Source: Isoetes taiwanensis (taxonomy: Eukaryota; Streptophyta; Lycopodiopsida; Isoetales; Isoetaceae). Taken from it: a stretch of DNA of 64,000 nucleotides. The number at the start of each line of letters is the position of its first letter. The stretch's first letter is position 1. This document shows positions 10,254 through 21,530 of this stretch, one piece after another. The DNA is taken from assembly GCA_021234155.1 (NCBI GenBank), contig JAJEKV010000582.1, positions 1 through 64,000 of the forward strand, read 5' to 3'. The notes under the pieces were generated by a model that was given only the letters and a program-made list of their open reading frames with translations, was not told the origin of the DNA and made no database searches. Both the position numbers and the translations under genes were made by a program.

Positions 10254-10650
10254 GCATTGTTGGAAAAATATAACTAGAAAGAGCATTCAAGAACCTATGT
10301 ATTAACTCTGGCCATTTCTATCGGGGACACCTTTCTCGACTCAATATATCTTTTGAGTTGTTAACAACACCAAAGGGACAGCTCTAGCCCTCCGCATTGT
10401 TGGAAAAGATTAACTAGAAAGGAAATTCAAAAACTATGTATTAGTTCCGTACTTCTACCGGTACCCTTTGTCTTTTTGGAATATATCTTTTGAGTTGTTA
10501 ACAAGATTAAAGAAATACTCGGCTCTCCATGCGCATTGTTGGAAAAAGATTAACTAGAAAGGGAATTCAAAAAATATGTATTAGTTACGTACTTATACGG
10601 GGAACCTTTTGTTTAGCTAGAATATATCTTTTGAGCTATTAACAACATGA
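10254..10650. repeat. Three-unit tandem repeat, period about 139-140 bp
   Basis: Units start at 10254, 10394 and 10533, each with 'gcattgttggaaaa', then 'taactagaaag', 'tatgtatta' and 'aatatatcttttgag'. Spacing is 140 and 139 bases. The second and third units resemble each other more than the first. No coding sequence is apparent. The period is close to a plant satellite monomer, but only three units are present. Confidence 0.85.
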
Positions 10651-11830
10651 ACATGCATGGGTCCCACTTGGGTGCCTTCATAATTCTCCTAAACTTATTA
10701 GTGCAGCTTTGGGTGGAGCTACATGCGTGTGCTTTTTATATTAGATACCACTTCAAATTTGTTTTGTCAATAAGTCCTCTTGAGTACTGCATTTTTTCTT
10801 ATTAAACTTATTTGTGCAGCTTTGATGGAGCTTAATGTGTATATGTGCTCTTATTCCAACAATTGAAAACAAGTATTGTGGGTGCTCAAATAAGGTAGAC
10901 GTATTTCTTAATGTTAATACTAACAAGTGTTATGTTTTCTTTCCTATTTAATCCGTAAATTTTTAAGAGATTTTTCTATCTCAAGAGCTTGAAAAGACAA
11001 GGAATATGCATCTCCATCTATGTTTGTAAATAAGCTTGGTTATAGAGTATATCAATGTGCTTAAACATTGATAATGGGTAACAAACTATATTTTTTGCTT
11101 ACCATTTAGTCACTTGAATTTTGCTTGCTCTGTTCTAGCATGTCGGATTTTTCTTGCATAGTGCAAGCTATGGAGTGCACTTCGGATGAGAGATGGTGAG
11201 ATGGCGGTGAGGTTACTCTTTTTGGGGTTATTCTTTTGCTAGGATGTCGGATTTGCGGGAGTTGAGGCACAAACCTCCATTTCTCCTCAAAAATCAAAAC
11301 CTAAGAGTTTCATCTCAACCTATTTGAACTTGCTTTTGGTGAAGGAAATTTGGATAAAATCTATGAAGTTTGGTAGAAAGCCATCAAATCCCTGCCTCAT
11401 GAAACACAATATTCAACTAGTTTTCTTCTCCTAATCCACTCCTTAAGCATCTATTACGTTTTATGAGACCATTTCTTGAGCTAAAAATCTCTTCAACGGA
11501 TCATTCCTTGAGCAAAAGTAGAAAAGAAGGAGATTAAGCTTGGGACCAAACGCAGGGGGATTCAAAGTATGAACAAGGGCGATGGGCGATTAAGAAAATC
11601 TCCGCACATCGAGGGGTGTGGAAATTTAACCCTAATGGTCATTAGACTTGCTAATTTGAAGAATTGGGGGCTTTATAGTTGTAAGGGCCTTGGCGTTGCC
11701 ACCACGAATAGTATCTCCTACAACCACCCTATACGCCTCCATGATGAACCCAATCTAACAAATCACAGTTGCATAAATGCTCACTTAGGGCAAAGAATAT
11801 TGATGCAATCATACAAGCGCATCGAGGTCC
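10651..11830. other. AT-rich anonymous DNA
   Basis: There are no convincing genes here. A 132-codon plus-strand open segment (11569-11967) overlaps sequence that is repeated, without an open frame, at 21.97-22.24 kb, so I do not call it coding. Short direct similarities such as 'cagctttg..tggagct' at 10704 and 10818 suggest a local duplication. Confidence 0.4.
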
Positions 11831-12098
11831 TCAAGCGTATGGAGGTGCCCGGCGCCCCATTATATCCTAACATCCAACTTCTAGCATCGGCATTTATCGA
11901 TCAAGTCCATAGATTAACATGGCGGAAGAAGGCCTCCATGTGCAAACATTGTACTTCCAACAACTAGAACATTCTGAGTCTTACGCAAAAAAGCGAGTTG
12001 ATCACGGGGCCTCCAGGGCCTTAAAAAGCCATTCTTGGTGAGAACATCACTAGCAAATTTTGCGGGAATTTAGGCCAAGATATACCACCTTCCCAATT
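11831..12098. repeat. Left part of the PPR-containing repeat, copy A
   Basis: This segment matches 21975-22240 with landmarks 'tcctaacatccaact', 'gaagaaggcctccatgtg', 'acttccaacaactaga' and 'aatttaggccaagat'. In the other copy it runs straight into 'ttcttaaactcttcaat'. Here that continuation is found only at 14104, so a block has been inserted between 12098 and 14104. Confidence 0.8.
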
Positions 12099-14103
12099 GC
12101 GGGTGATTAGATAGGCTTGTCATTCATCATACGGCTAGTATACAATGTTTTGAGGAATAGAGAGGGGTAGGCTATAGAAACAATGTCGGACTACCCGGTA
12201 AAAGAAATGTGATGTGGCGTCCCCTACTGTGATCACGATTCCGCGATCGTATACAAGCGGGGTTCATCCCCATACCAGCTCCATCGCGTCTGGGGCCCTC
12301 CGCGTATCTTTGCAACCTTGATGAGTTCAGTGGGAAGAATGAAGGGTCATTTACCCATCTTCCTCCGGAGGGCCTACCTAGCTGCGAAGGGCGTAAATAT
12401 ACATGTCAATTACACATAATCATCACATATCCACCTCGAAGGGTGGCACATCAACATCTGCATAGACAAAGATCGGCCACAATACAAGTGGATTCCTACC
12501 AAGGTTCAGACTCGAGGGAATGGTAGACAAGCTTGGGTCTCGAGGGTTCAGTTCATGCGAGGCGAATCATGGCAATGGATTTGGCCGGCATGAGAACATG
12601 GCATAGGGTTGTCCACTCCATCCTCCCCTCACATTGCACACTTTGCGAGTAGGTTGAAGAGTGTTGGGACGGCATGTAGCGGATGCATAGCCAAAGGGGC
12701 TACTCCTGGGTTGCATCTCCCAGTTCGATGGGGCGGTGGGATCACTCCCACCGAGATCTCCATACGACTCAAGGTGACTAGAGACCCTTTGCCCTTATTT
12801 GACTTAACCAGCGGAAAGTGAACTCCACTCCCGGGTGTCGGGCCCATGCCTTTACCACACTCGGTGGCAAGCCATTAGACCTAGTCTACTGTGATCCCGG
12901 TAGGGCCTTACACACCCGAGGGATCGATCAAGAGTCGAACGAACCTCCTTCCTCGAGCGGTGACCCCTTCACCCCAGCCAACCAGGTGTGGTTCTTGTAC
13001 ACGAGCCGAAAATCTAGTAATGCACTAAGAGGGACTAGCTAGGGCATCAACTACTAAAAGCTGTAGGTCTCTACCCCTTCCCAATACAATGAGTCCATAG
13101 AATTCATCCATCCATCACATCATCATAGAACTAAAGAATAAGAACTAATTTATATCATAGAGTAGTTAGGGTTCGGTCTGGGGATCCGCTTTGGCTGAAA
13201 TACGGGCAATTTAATAGGCTAAACCTATTGGTTTGATGGGCTGGAATACGGTTTAGGCTATTAAATCGACTAAATACCTGATCCACAGTTCCTCCTCTTG
13301 ATCTGAATCGTCCATGTCATTTGATACCTTGGGGATGCGGTCGGAAGGGAGAATCGGACGAGCTAGGGCATACGCCTTGAGATCTTGGGAGTTGGAATTG
13401 ACTCCTCGGTATGGCGGAGTTGGAAGGTTCGTGGATAAAAGGGGAAGAATTAGGGTTTGGTTACCTTATATAGGCTATCAGTTAGGTTTAGGGTTTCTAT
13501 GACCCTTGGTCCGCCTTTAATGGGTTAAAAGGTCTAAAGTCGCGCGACACTAAGTAATGCGCACCCTTGCAAGTTGCCCCCTAGGGCTCTTGCTTGGTTA
13601 CACGCCGGCGCATACCGCGTCGATTGGAATGGCGATTAACGCGTGGCGGTTTGATGCGGTATCGTCTTGAGACCATATATATCGTCTTTGGAACGCCACA
13701 TGTGCACATGCAATATAGAAGGGTAATGGCGACAACTTCTCATCGGGGATAAAACAAACCGCCCTTGCGGTTTTAGTGAAAGCCCTAATGAGAAATGGTC
13801 GCCAACAACCTTGAATCGTTGCTGGAAAACCGAAGGAGATGGGTTGATGGCGAACACAAAATATAGCAGCCCCGAAAGCCGGTGGAAGCCTGCAAGCAAC
13901 ACAAAAGAACCCTAAAAACACCCGTGAATGGTTAGAGAAAAACAAACTCATGCCCCCCACGCGGGGTAGGAAGGGAGGGAAGCAACGAGAATAGAAGAAG
14001 AGGCTGGCGTGAGAAGGCGCCCGATAAGCGGTCGAAGAGGAAATAGCCTTATATAGTAGCTCGTCCCTTCCGGAATGGCGATCCGATGGCTCGGATCGAT
14101 GCT
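12099..14103 (-). mobile_element. Insertion of about 2.0 kb related to the LTR at 7.65-8.77 kb (candidate solo LTR)
   Basis: Comparison with the intact copy at 22.24 kb defines this insertion to within a few bases. Flanking 'caatt' at 12094-12098 and 'ctatt' at 14102-14106 could be a 5-bp target duplication with one change. The 12.2-13.2 kb part shares ordered landmarks with the LTR-like block next to the primer-binding site at 7.64 kb. On the minus strand a TATATAAGG box is visible near 13470 and another near 14050. No gag or pol is present, so a solo LTR is the simplest reading. Ends do not show clean TG...CA, and 12099-12212 has no match in the other LTR. Confidence 0.6.
13598..13960 (-). 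CDS. Small hypothetical frame inside the 2-kb insertion
   Basis: A 120-codon frame starts MGGMSLFFSNHSRVFLGFF on the minus strand, about 90 bases downstream of a TATATAAGG motif and a pyrimidine-rich leader. The first 20-35 residues are hydrophobic and could form a signal-like segment. I recognise no family. Because it lies in a probable LTR, an accidental open frame is quite possible. Confidence 0.25.
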   Translation of the reverse strand: MGGMSLFFSNHSRVFLGFFCVACRLPPAFGAAIFCVRHQPISFGFPATIQGCWRPFLIRAFTKTARAVCFIPDEKLSPLPFYIACAHVAFQRRYIWSQDDTASNRHALIAIPIDAVCAGV

Positions 14104-14971
14104 ATTCTTAAACTCTTCAATGCCTTCCTTTGTGTAGCAAACCTAAAATCAGCATCCATGTTCATAACCTCATGATAGCCATTCATAATATGAATAACTT
14201 ATCACCTCCTGTCGCTACTCTTGTCCTTTTAATCTCTAACAAATAAATGACCTTCAATTCCTCGCCCGCCCAAGATCAAGCTGAGATCCCTACATCACAT
14301 CACATTGGATTTGTCATCCATCATATTGGCAAGTTTTAAAGCTACCCTTGTTTTCTCCAAGTCTCCATGAACATCCCCAATGGACATCATCCCTTCTTTG
14401 GAGTTTTGTTACTAGCTTTTTTTCGGGTAATTGTCATTTAATTTTTTTACGCAACAAAAATCTTTGCAACAATATCTATAAAGGATGAGACTAAAAAGAC
14501 ACCTTAATGCTGGATATGCAGTGTTGTCATTAGCACTCCAACCATAACCTACATTTCCCATGATCGAAGGCATCATTCAGCCTTAATCTAAGATACAAGT
14601 CCGACCACATTTAACACATGAAGAAAAATAAATCTACGCTTCATATATCTCGATTCTACGAAACCACTGAGCCATAATGATGTCTCAAAATCAAATTGGA
14701 GAAGCCGCCTTGTCGACTAAATCTTGAATTGGGCCTTTGTAGGATAGATCTGCAGTAGCCTGAACACTAATGTAAATTTCACAAGATTTCGGCTTTAGAT
14801 TATTTTTGGGTGTTTTCAACAACCTGGGTGTATGCACGGCGTTTATATCTACAATCAATGATATCCCTATTTTTGGAAAATTGGACATTTTGAAAAGTGC
14901 TTTAGAAATGCTTGATGAAATGGATAATGTTGAGTGCAAAGATGACATTGTTACCTATGGTCCGAATAAAC
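14104..14971 (+). repeat. Right part of the PPR-containing repeat, copy A
   Basis: This matches 22240-23050, sharing 'ataacctcatgatagccatt', 'atatgaataacttatcacct', 'cttttaatctcta', 'acatcacatcacattgg' and 'gttttctccaagtctccatg'. It ends in the PPR fragment described separately. Directly after it comes the dispersed AT-rich repeat copy 3, which is absent at this place in copy B. Confidence 0.85.
14806..14967 (+). pseudogene. PPR protein fragment, copy A
   Basis: The plus strand reads 'LKSALEMLDEMDNVECKDDI' followed by VTY, a good match to the second half of one pentatricopeptide motif (…A..ML.EM...GC.PDIVTYN), with a preceding helix. PPR proteins bind organellar RNA for editing, splicing or stability. 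Only about 1.3 motifs remain, and the frame runs into the AT-rich repeat at 14972. Copy B at 22.9 kb extends one motif further. The 35-residue PPR spacing is preserved, so the source was a real P-type PPR gene. Confidence 0.75.
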
Positions 14972-15409
14972 AAAGCTTGGCTAAATATCTTACATATCCC
15001 TTATTTTATGGTGAAATTAGTTTCCTTAATTATCTTTCCATATATTTTACCATTCCTTTATTGATGGTGAGTAGCTGCCTATTTATCTTTCCTTATTTTT
15101 CCATGATATTCAACGACAATAATAATGCAATAAGAAAAGTATCGCATGCAATTTGCATAACATCGAGCGTTATATATAGGCGTTAATTATTTGTCATAGA
15201 GGGTGTATTTTCATCCTTCATCTTTTGGAAAAAGTAAGCAGTAAGTATTTTGCTCAAAGAAAACGTTATACAGTTCTAAAACCGTAATACAAACCATAAT
15301 ACAAAATGATCATTTTGTAACAACACTTTATCTTTTCGTTTAAATTGGTACTTAAATCGAGGATAAAACCTAATGGAGCCAGAGGGTTTTGCCATTAAAG
15401 ATCTTGGGG
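14972..15409. repeat. Dispersed AT-rich repeat, copy 3 (longest)
   Basis: This copy carries both the 'aaagcttggctaaatatctt' start shared with copy 2 and the 'gccattaaagatcttgg' end shared with copy 1, so it gives the fullest view of the family, about 440 bp. It interrupts the PPR fragment exactly after 'VTY', which is consistent with insertion as a mobile unit, but no terminal repeats or target duplication are evident. Confidence 0.75.
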
Positions 15410-15534
15410 CAATTTGCCTATCCTCAATAGTTTCGTGCATACAAGAATCAAAATATAGCATCGGCTCGCTTGCATCAAACCGAGAAATTCATTTAATTCA
15501 ATAGCATAAACATTGTCTTGCTCTCTGCCTCTGC

Positions 15535-15620
15535 TATAGTAAGCATGCGGACCTACTTTTGAATGCATTGTCTTGCTCACTATAGCTATAGTAAGCATGC
15601 CGGACCTACTTTTGAATGTC
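15535..15620. repeat. Short local duplication
   Basis: 'tatagtaagcatgc.ggacctacttttgaatg' occurs at 15535-15567 and again at 15588-15619, a tandem duplication with a period of about 53 bases. No gene is involved. Confidence 0.8.
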
Positions 15621-15798
15621 TTTGTGTAGAAGCTCAAGTTCATTAAAATGGGACTCATCCATTAATTTGGGGACGCAAACACTCTTACATATCACTTTAA
15701 CATATCCATCAATTTGATCAAGAAGAAGGCACAATATACATGTGAAGTAACATGCCAAGTAACATCATAAATGAATAAACATTATTACTGGGCCTATT

Positions 15799-16175
15799 TG
15801 CATTCTCTCTCTAAGCGCCCACATTCTCTCTCTAGCCCTAGCACTTTCTCTCTCTAGCCCTCTCCGACCTAACTTTCTCTCTCTAGCCCTCTCTTACCTT
15901 CTTCCTCTATGCTTAATCTCTCTAGCCTTCTTACATCCCTATTTTCCTCCCTGCTCTATCTCTCTAGCCTTCCTTCCCTACCTATCTTCCTCCTTGCTCT
16001 CGCCCTCTCTTACCTTCTTCCTCTATGCTTAATCTCTCTAGCCTTCTTACATCCTATTTTCCTCCCCTGCTCTATCTCTCTAGCCTTCCTTCCCTACCTA
16101 TCTTCCTCCTTGCTCTCTCTAGCCTTCCTTCCCTACCTATCTTCCTCCTTGCTCTCTCTGGCCTCAAAGACAGTC
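15799..16175. repeat. CT-rich minisatellite
   Basis: 'ctctctctagcc' and 'ccttcc' units alternate over about 380 bases. Inside it, a 116-bp higher-order unit starting 'atgcttaatctctctagcc' is repeated at 15909 and 16025. The pyrimidine-rich strand is the plus strand. Leucine/serine-rich open frames across it follow from the repeat and are not called as genes. Confidence 0.9.
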
Positions 16176-16199
16176 TCTCTAGGCGACCCATGGCGCCAA

Positions 16200-16261
16200 T
16201 GACTTGTTCCGGATCCTAGCATGCTCAAAATGACTTGTTCCGGATCCTAGCATGCTCAAAA
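16200..16261. repeat. Perfect 31-bp direct repeat, two units
   Basis: The unit beginning 'tgacttgttccggatcctag' occurs at 16200-16230 and 16231-16261 with no difference, so the duplication is recent compared with the decayed sequence around it. Confidence 0.95.
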
Positions 16262-16900
16262 TGAGGATCGCAGAGCCTTCTCGGCTTGTGTTAGTCGTTC
16301 CCATCTAAGCCTATTCAAAAGCACATTCAAAAAGCACATTCAAACCAAGCCCATGCCAAAAATATTCGACAAAGAGTCGAACCTCCCCGAGGGTTGAACC
16401 CCCAACCCCCAGGTACAACCACCGAGGGCGGGCATCGTTTGTGCTTTTAAACATCTTCAATTCTTCATAGCACTTTAGTTCTTTAATCCCCATCCATACC
16501 ATACAACTTCATGGCCGCTTTCAGAGTCCCTGCCCGTGACCCCCATTTTGAGGGAGACATTCCCAGTCCAGCCCGCAACCCGGTGACCCGGCCCCCACAG
16601 GGAGAACAGGGGAGGGGGACGGCCCAAAACGGCCCGGCCTGATTAAGATAACAAACCGGGGGAGAAACCTCTTCCATGAGGAGGGAAGCCCGGCGAAGGC
16701 CCAATCACGAGATTGGCTGGGAGATGGATGAAGGCTGCTCAAGCTTCGATTAATAAAGCAGGGCAGGGCCATGAAACGGTGAGGAACGGATCGAGAATAG
16801 CGGGTAGGTTGCCGAGCTTGACGCCAGAGATACAATCCTCGGCATCCCATGTGCTCAAAAGCAGTTGGCGGTGGAAGGCAACGGTCATGCATATGGAGAC
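16262..16900. other. Transition from AT-rich to GC-rich DNA, possible LINE 5' region
   Basis: GC content rises after about 16550. A 123-codon frame on the minus strand (16521-16892) has no recognisable family and overlaps what is probably the 5' untranslated region or ORF1 area of the plus-strand LINE. The 5' end of that LINE is not resolved. Confidence 0.35.
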
Positions 16901-18079
16901 CTGTCGGCCGGTTTAGAAGATCGGGCTTAAGCAGCCCACTTTGAGAGGCAAGCAGGGATAGCGGGGCCTTGCCGACTTATGGTAGCCGGCGTGGATTCCC
17001 TCCTCACCACCGTGGAGACTATGGCATCGACAAGCGTGGTGTGGAGCGGTGATACGTTGGCAACTATTCCCTCTACTCTCGAGTCGGGGTCGAGGGGTAT
17101 GCTAATCGCGGATCTGAAATGTCCCGGAACCATCGTCGGAAGCCAACCAGCAGATTTGAGAACCCTCGGCAGAGTAGGGTATCGGTGACACAAGATCGAG
17201 GAGATCCGGGAGCTCAAAGCAACCATTGCCCGGCGAAGGCGGCCCGGCCTCGGGTGCTCGAGGTCCATGAACACCGCGACCGCACAAAATAGGAGTTGGC
17301 CGTGCGCCAGGGAGATTCCAAGGAGCTAGGCTCCCGGAGCTCGGGCGGCGAGAGGTCGCGAACAGGGGCGACCAAGCGCCGCGTGCCCCGCGCCCCACAG
17401 TGCGCCAAACGGTGACGGGGCCGCCACCTCCCTCCCATCTCGCGACACCACACCGCCCTCGGCGGAGGCGGCCACACACTCCCCGATAACAAAGGCCACC
17501 GGGGCGGCTAATGTTGCCCCTCGACTCGATGGCGGCCAGGACGGGGGCCGCCCGGCGCCATAATGTGGTGGTCGCGTGGACTTTCGGAGGAGGCGAGGAA
17601 GATCTCACCAAGCGCATTGAGGGATGAGATCCTATCTCGAATGGCATTCCGGCCCGGTACAAATTGCTAGAAGCCGCCCTTGGGGCTCGGCGCGCAGGAT
17701 CGCCCGGCGTGTTGTCACCTTCCGCGATTGGCGGACATGCGGTCGGGAGAGCCATCTGCGTCCGAGTAGACAATCAAGGATCGCTCAGATGGACCAGATC
17801 TCACCCCGATGCAACAGAAAGCCCCGCAAAGGAACGCCAGCCGTGGACGCCCGTCGGGAGAGGGGGCCGCAGCCTGACCGTGGGCAGTTTCAAGATTGTG
17901 CCGGGCGCCGAGGTAGCCGAGGCACAAGGCCGCCGCCGCCACTCGCTGCCGCCGCCGGCGTCGGTACTCCCCTTACCGCATCTCCTTCGCCCGACCGCCG
18001 CCAGCGCCGACACCGCCCCGCAACGGGATAGACACGGCGTCCACATCGAATGCCGGCAAATAGGGCTGTGCCTCCGGGA

Positions 18080-18880
18080 TGGTGTCTTGGAACCGTCGGG
18101 GCTTCCCGGCGAGAAAGGCGAGTCTCAACTCTATTGCACGGATATGGATCTCATTTTCCTCATGGAAACATGGGAGCATGCGGAACCGTACCCGGACCTC
18201 GGGCTATATGCATTTCGGTGTTCAATGAGTGCACGCGAGTAAGCGAGGGCATGGCGGGGGTTACTGCTACTACCCGTGCAACCTTTTGAGGCACTTTCGG
18301 TCCGTTGCACAAAAAGCGGTACAATCGCTACTTGTGGGTGCGGATGCGGCATGGCGATTGGCGACACTCTCCTCATAGCGGCATGCTACTTTCCACATGA
18401 GAGCAACTTTTATAACACTCATTCAGATGTGGATCGATTGGAGCCTTTTATGTCGATCTATATGATGACATCTGGCGGCACAAGCGGTTAGGCTGGGGTT
18501 ATGTTGCTTGGCGACTTTAATGCATACGGGGAGCCCGGCGGGTTCCAAAATTTGAGCCTGGCAAAGGGCGTCTTGAAATTTGAACCCTTGAGAGGTGGCT
18601 TGGTCAAGGATATCGGATAGCGACCATATTTCGGCGCTATGGCAGGTGATTCTTTATTCTGCTGGGTAGTATCTTTGACCTGGTTATCACGTAATGGGTT
18701 GGTGCAATGGCCGATCTTCCACCGGGCTTTGACTTGTAGACGGAGAACCAAGGGGGCGGCTCCGGTGTGGTGGATTATCTGGTTGAGGAAGCGGGTCTGC
18801 GCACGGTGACTCATTTTCCATCCACCGGACATACCGGGACGAGGAAGTAGACTCCGACCACCGGCCCTGTTCATGCATCT
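18080..18880 (+). pseudogene. LINE apurinic-type endonuclease domain
   Basis: In shifting frames the plus strand gives 'DMDLIFLMETWEH' (18143-18181; the E is the expected metal-binding glutamate of the exonuclease-endonuclease-phosphatase fold), then 'LLIAACYFPHES' (18370-18405), then 'VMLLGDFNAY' (18499-18528, with the catalytic D and N of GDFN). The domain nicks target DNA to prime reverse transcription. A later segment near 18800-18860, where the SDH motif should lie, is degraded. The order and spacing fit a LINE endonuclease of about 230 residues. Confidence 0.8.
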
Positions 18881-19599
18881 CCGATTGGGAAGCTCCCGTG
18901 CACCCTCGCCTCAACACTTTGGGTGCCCCAGTGCGCTGGACTGGACTCACGCGTCGCGGGGACCTATGCCCGGTTGCTTGAGCATGATCCGCGGGGCTGC
19001 CGCAACTCCCCACACTTCAAGAACAACCGCTTTCGGTGACTCACACGCGCCGGCGGCCGCGAGAAAGATGCTTTGGGAGAGGCGGCTCCGCGGCAAGCCT
19101 CGAGCACCACCACCTTCCCATAACCCGATGGTTTGATGATGAGTGTCCGAGGCTCAAGCGCACACCCGGCGGTCATCGATCCCATCTCTCGCCCACAGCC
19201 GTCCCGGTCAATACCGTTCCTTTCTCAAGAACAAAGAAGGCCGGATACCTCGCAGAGCATCGACCAGATGTTTGGTCTCACGGACCCGGCGCGAGGACGA
19301 TACGGAGAAGGATCTTGAGCAAACACCGCCCGGCCACGGGGAACATCACCTCGGGCAATGGGAGTGCGGTACTTTACAACGGATGTGATGACCAGCTCGG
19401 GGCTGGGCACCGATCCCTCCACGGATAGGCATGGCTCGGTTATCACGGAGGGGATGTCATCATGGGCCTCTGGGCCTAGCTAATGGGAAGGCGGCAGATT
19501 TAGATGGCATGCGGCAGAGCTTACGAAATGGGGCTGGGCCTCCACCGGTACTGTTCTCACGGCATTGTTCAATAAAGCATTGAGAAGGCTTCCCTACGC

Positions 19600-20290
19600 A
19601 ATGGACCACTAGTAGAGTAGTGCCCATATACAAAGCAGGGGACCCTCAATGTCCGGCCAACTACCGCACTATTATGGTCAGCTCTCTCTTTGCAAAACTG
19701 TTGGCTGGCATCCTTGAGCAGCGGCTGACAATATGGGCAGAGGAAACGGAGGTGCGAGCTCTTACACAGGCAGGTTTTCGGCCCAGACATTCCACCATTG
19801 ATCATATCTTCACTCTGCGCACATTGATTGAAGATAGCAGGAATCGCCGGCAGAACCTGTACTGTTGTTTCGTGGATTTTGCAAAGGCATTCGACACAGT
19901 ACCCCGCAATAAGCTATGGGACAGATTGCGGCAGCTGGGGACCCCCGGACTTGCGAGGAATGCATTATATAAGGCTGTATCTGAGGCATGCTCAGGCCAT
20001 TATCACATCAGCGTAAAACCCGGTGACCAGTAGCATTGGAGTGCGTCAGGGTTGCCCCCTCTCCCCCACACTCTTTGGCCTGTACATTGATCAGTTGGAA
20101 GATTGGCTCTCTGAGCATGGAGGTGCGGGCGCACATATCATGCATCACACAATCCGGCAACTCATATATCGCGGCGATGTCAACCTCATGGCCTATACTC
20201 CGGAGGACATGCAGCGTGACTGGATGCTCTTGACACTTTTGCCAATTCAGCGGCATGCAAGTTAACTTGGCCAAAACTAGGTGCCGCTAG
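19600..20290 (+). pseudogene. LINE reverse transcriptase domain
   Basis: From 19620 a 137-codon open frame contains 'PIYKAGDPQCPANYRTIMVS', 'QAGFRPRHSTIDHIFTLRTL' and 'FVDFAKAFDTVPR', the RT blocks around the first catalytic aspartate. After a frame change at about 20030 the next block is 'IGVRQGCPLSPTLFGLYID'. The YADD active-site box has become 'YRGD' at 20167-20178 inside 'LIYRGDVNLMAY', so two essential positions are damaged. Two frames and a lost catalytic aspartate show the copy is inactive. Confidence 0.9.
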
Positions 20291-21460
20291 TTGCATCATC
20301 CCGTCGACCAAGGCTTCCACATTCACTTACCGGGGGCAAGAGGTAGAGGTGGCTCAGACCCTACAAGTACTTGGGGATTGAGTTCTCAACTACCACCCAT
20401 TGGGATCGCGACTATCGGTTATGGGTCAGCTGCGGGTTGGAAAGCACTATATGCCATCTTGAGAACAAGCAGCCACAAAGGCAGAGTTGTATGCACGGGG
20501 TACCAATCCACATTTGTTTGGGCCTTGGTTGAGCCGCCCTTTTGTATGGGGCAGAAGTTTGGGGTCGATTGATATCCCTCAACACACGGAATGACCTCCG
20601 GCAGTGCGTGAAGGCCTTCTTGGCACGGGCCCCGGGGTGAAGTCCGCGAGTTCCGTGATCCCAGATCCTACTCGAGAGAGGCAGGATTTCTACCCTTCAA
20701 CGGCCGCATTGGAACGCCATATCGTTTACTTCAAAAGGTGGTCGCTATGGCTGATACACGCTTGCCCGCCTTTGCTTTGGCCCGCGACAATGGGTCCCCA
20801 ACGCTGAAATCCCTATTTGGAAAGACAAGCGGGGCTCGATTGGTTCTCACTATTTGGGGTGTGCAGGCAAACGGATGTGTCAGTCGGGACAAAGAAAGAT
20901 CGCGAGGCACTTAAACTATACCTTGATGCTACTTTCCTTCGCAGTCCGTGGGATCGCGAGGCTCGACACATGTTAAGGCGGCACACTATCGTGACAAGTC
21001 AATCCCTAGGCTCACAAGAGGCCCACACCGGTATTTGTACACCCGGCTACCCATGAAGAAACGCGGGCTTATAGCTTCCATTACGCGCGGGGCACATCGC
21101 CTCCGCGATTGAAACAGAGGCGTTGGGCTCGTGAAGCGCGGGAGCAAAGGCTTTGCCGATGTTGCCACCGAGCGATTGAGGATGAATGTCATGCCCTCCG
21201 GACACGCCCGGCATTTGCCCATATCCAGAAGCGATATGTTCGATTACTAGTGCCCAGCCCGCCATTTGCACGGTTATTGGCTACTGGCGTCCGGTGGGTT
21301 TGTTGGGGTCATACCTCCGGGAGGTTATGGATGCACGGACTTCGTTTGTGTCCTACGGGGCCGGTATTGAAGCTTGTCCTATGCAATTGTATGTGCCGCC
21401 AGCTTATTGCGCTAAAGGTTTTTCCCTCGAAAACCCTTCGGTGAGGGGTTTTTAATCTCA
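20291..21460 (+). pseudogene. LINE C-terminal region with Cys/His cluster
   Basis: After the RT, several frames together give 'YKYLGIEFS', 'LLYGAEVWG' and 'WVPNAEIP', usual for the thumb and connection part of LINE ORF2. A cluster reading 'LCRCCHRAIEDECHAL' (21151-21198) near the end has the C-x2-C...C/H pattern of the terminal zinc-binding motif found in several LINE clades. Many stops are present. Confidence 0.7.
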
Positions 21461-21530
21461 TCAAGAATATGCTTGGCGCTCTTTTTGTTTGGGTCCCATA
21501 GGCCAATTGGTCTCGTGGGACGCTAAAACC

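Noticed and set aside
10254-10650. CRISPR-like spaced repeats
   Set aside because: Only three long units in direct tandem without short constant repeats and unique spacers; the window is clearly eukaryotic.
11569-11967. 132-codon plus-strand frame
   Set aside because: Its second half is repeated at 21.97-22.1 kb where the frame is not preserved, and there is no recognisable domain.
13598-13960. Secreted protein gene with TATA box
   Set aside because: It lies inside a probable solo LTR, where TATA boxes are expected and short open frames are common; kept only as a low-confidence entry.
15909-16202. Leucine/serine-rich plus-strand frames resembling membrane proteins
   Set aside because: They are produced by the CT-rich minisatellite; the amino acid pattern follows the DNA repeat.
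17102-17773. 223-codon minus-strand open frame, the longest in the window
   Set aside because: It lies opposite the GC-rich 5' part of the plus-strand LINE, where stop codons are rare because of base composition. Composition is proline/arginine/glycine-rich without any domain.
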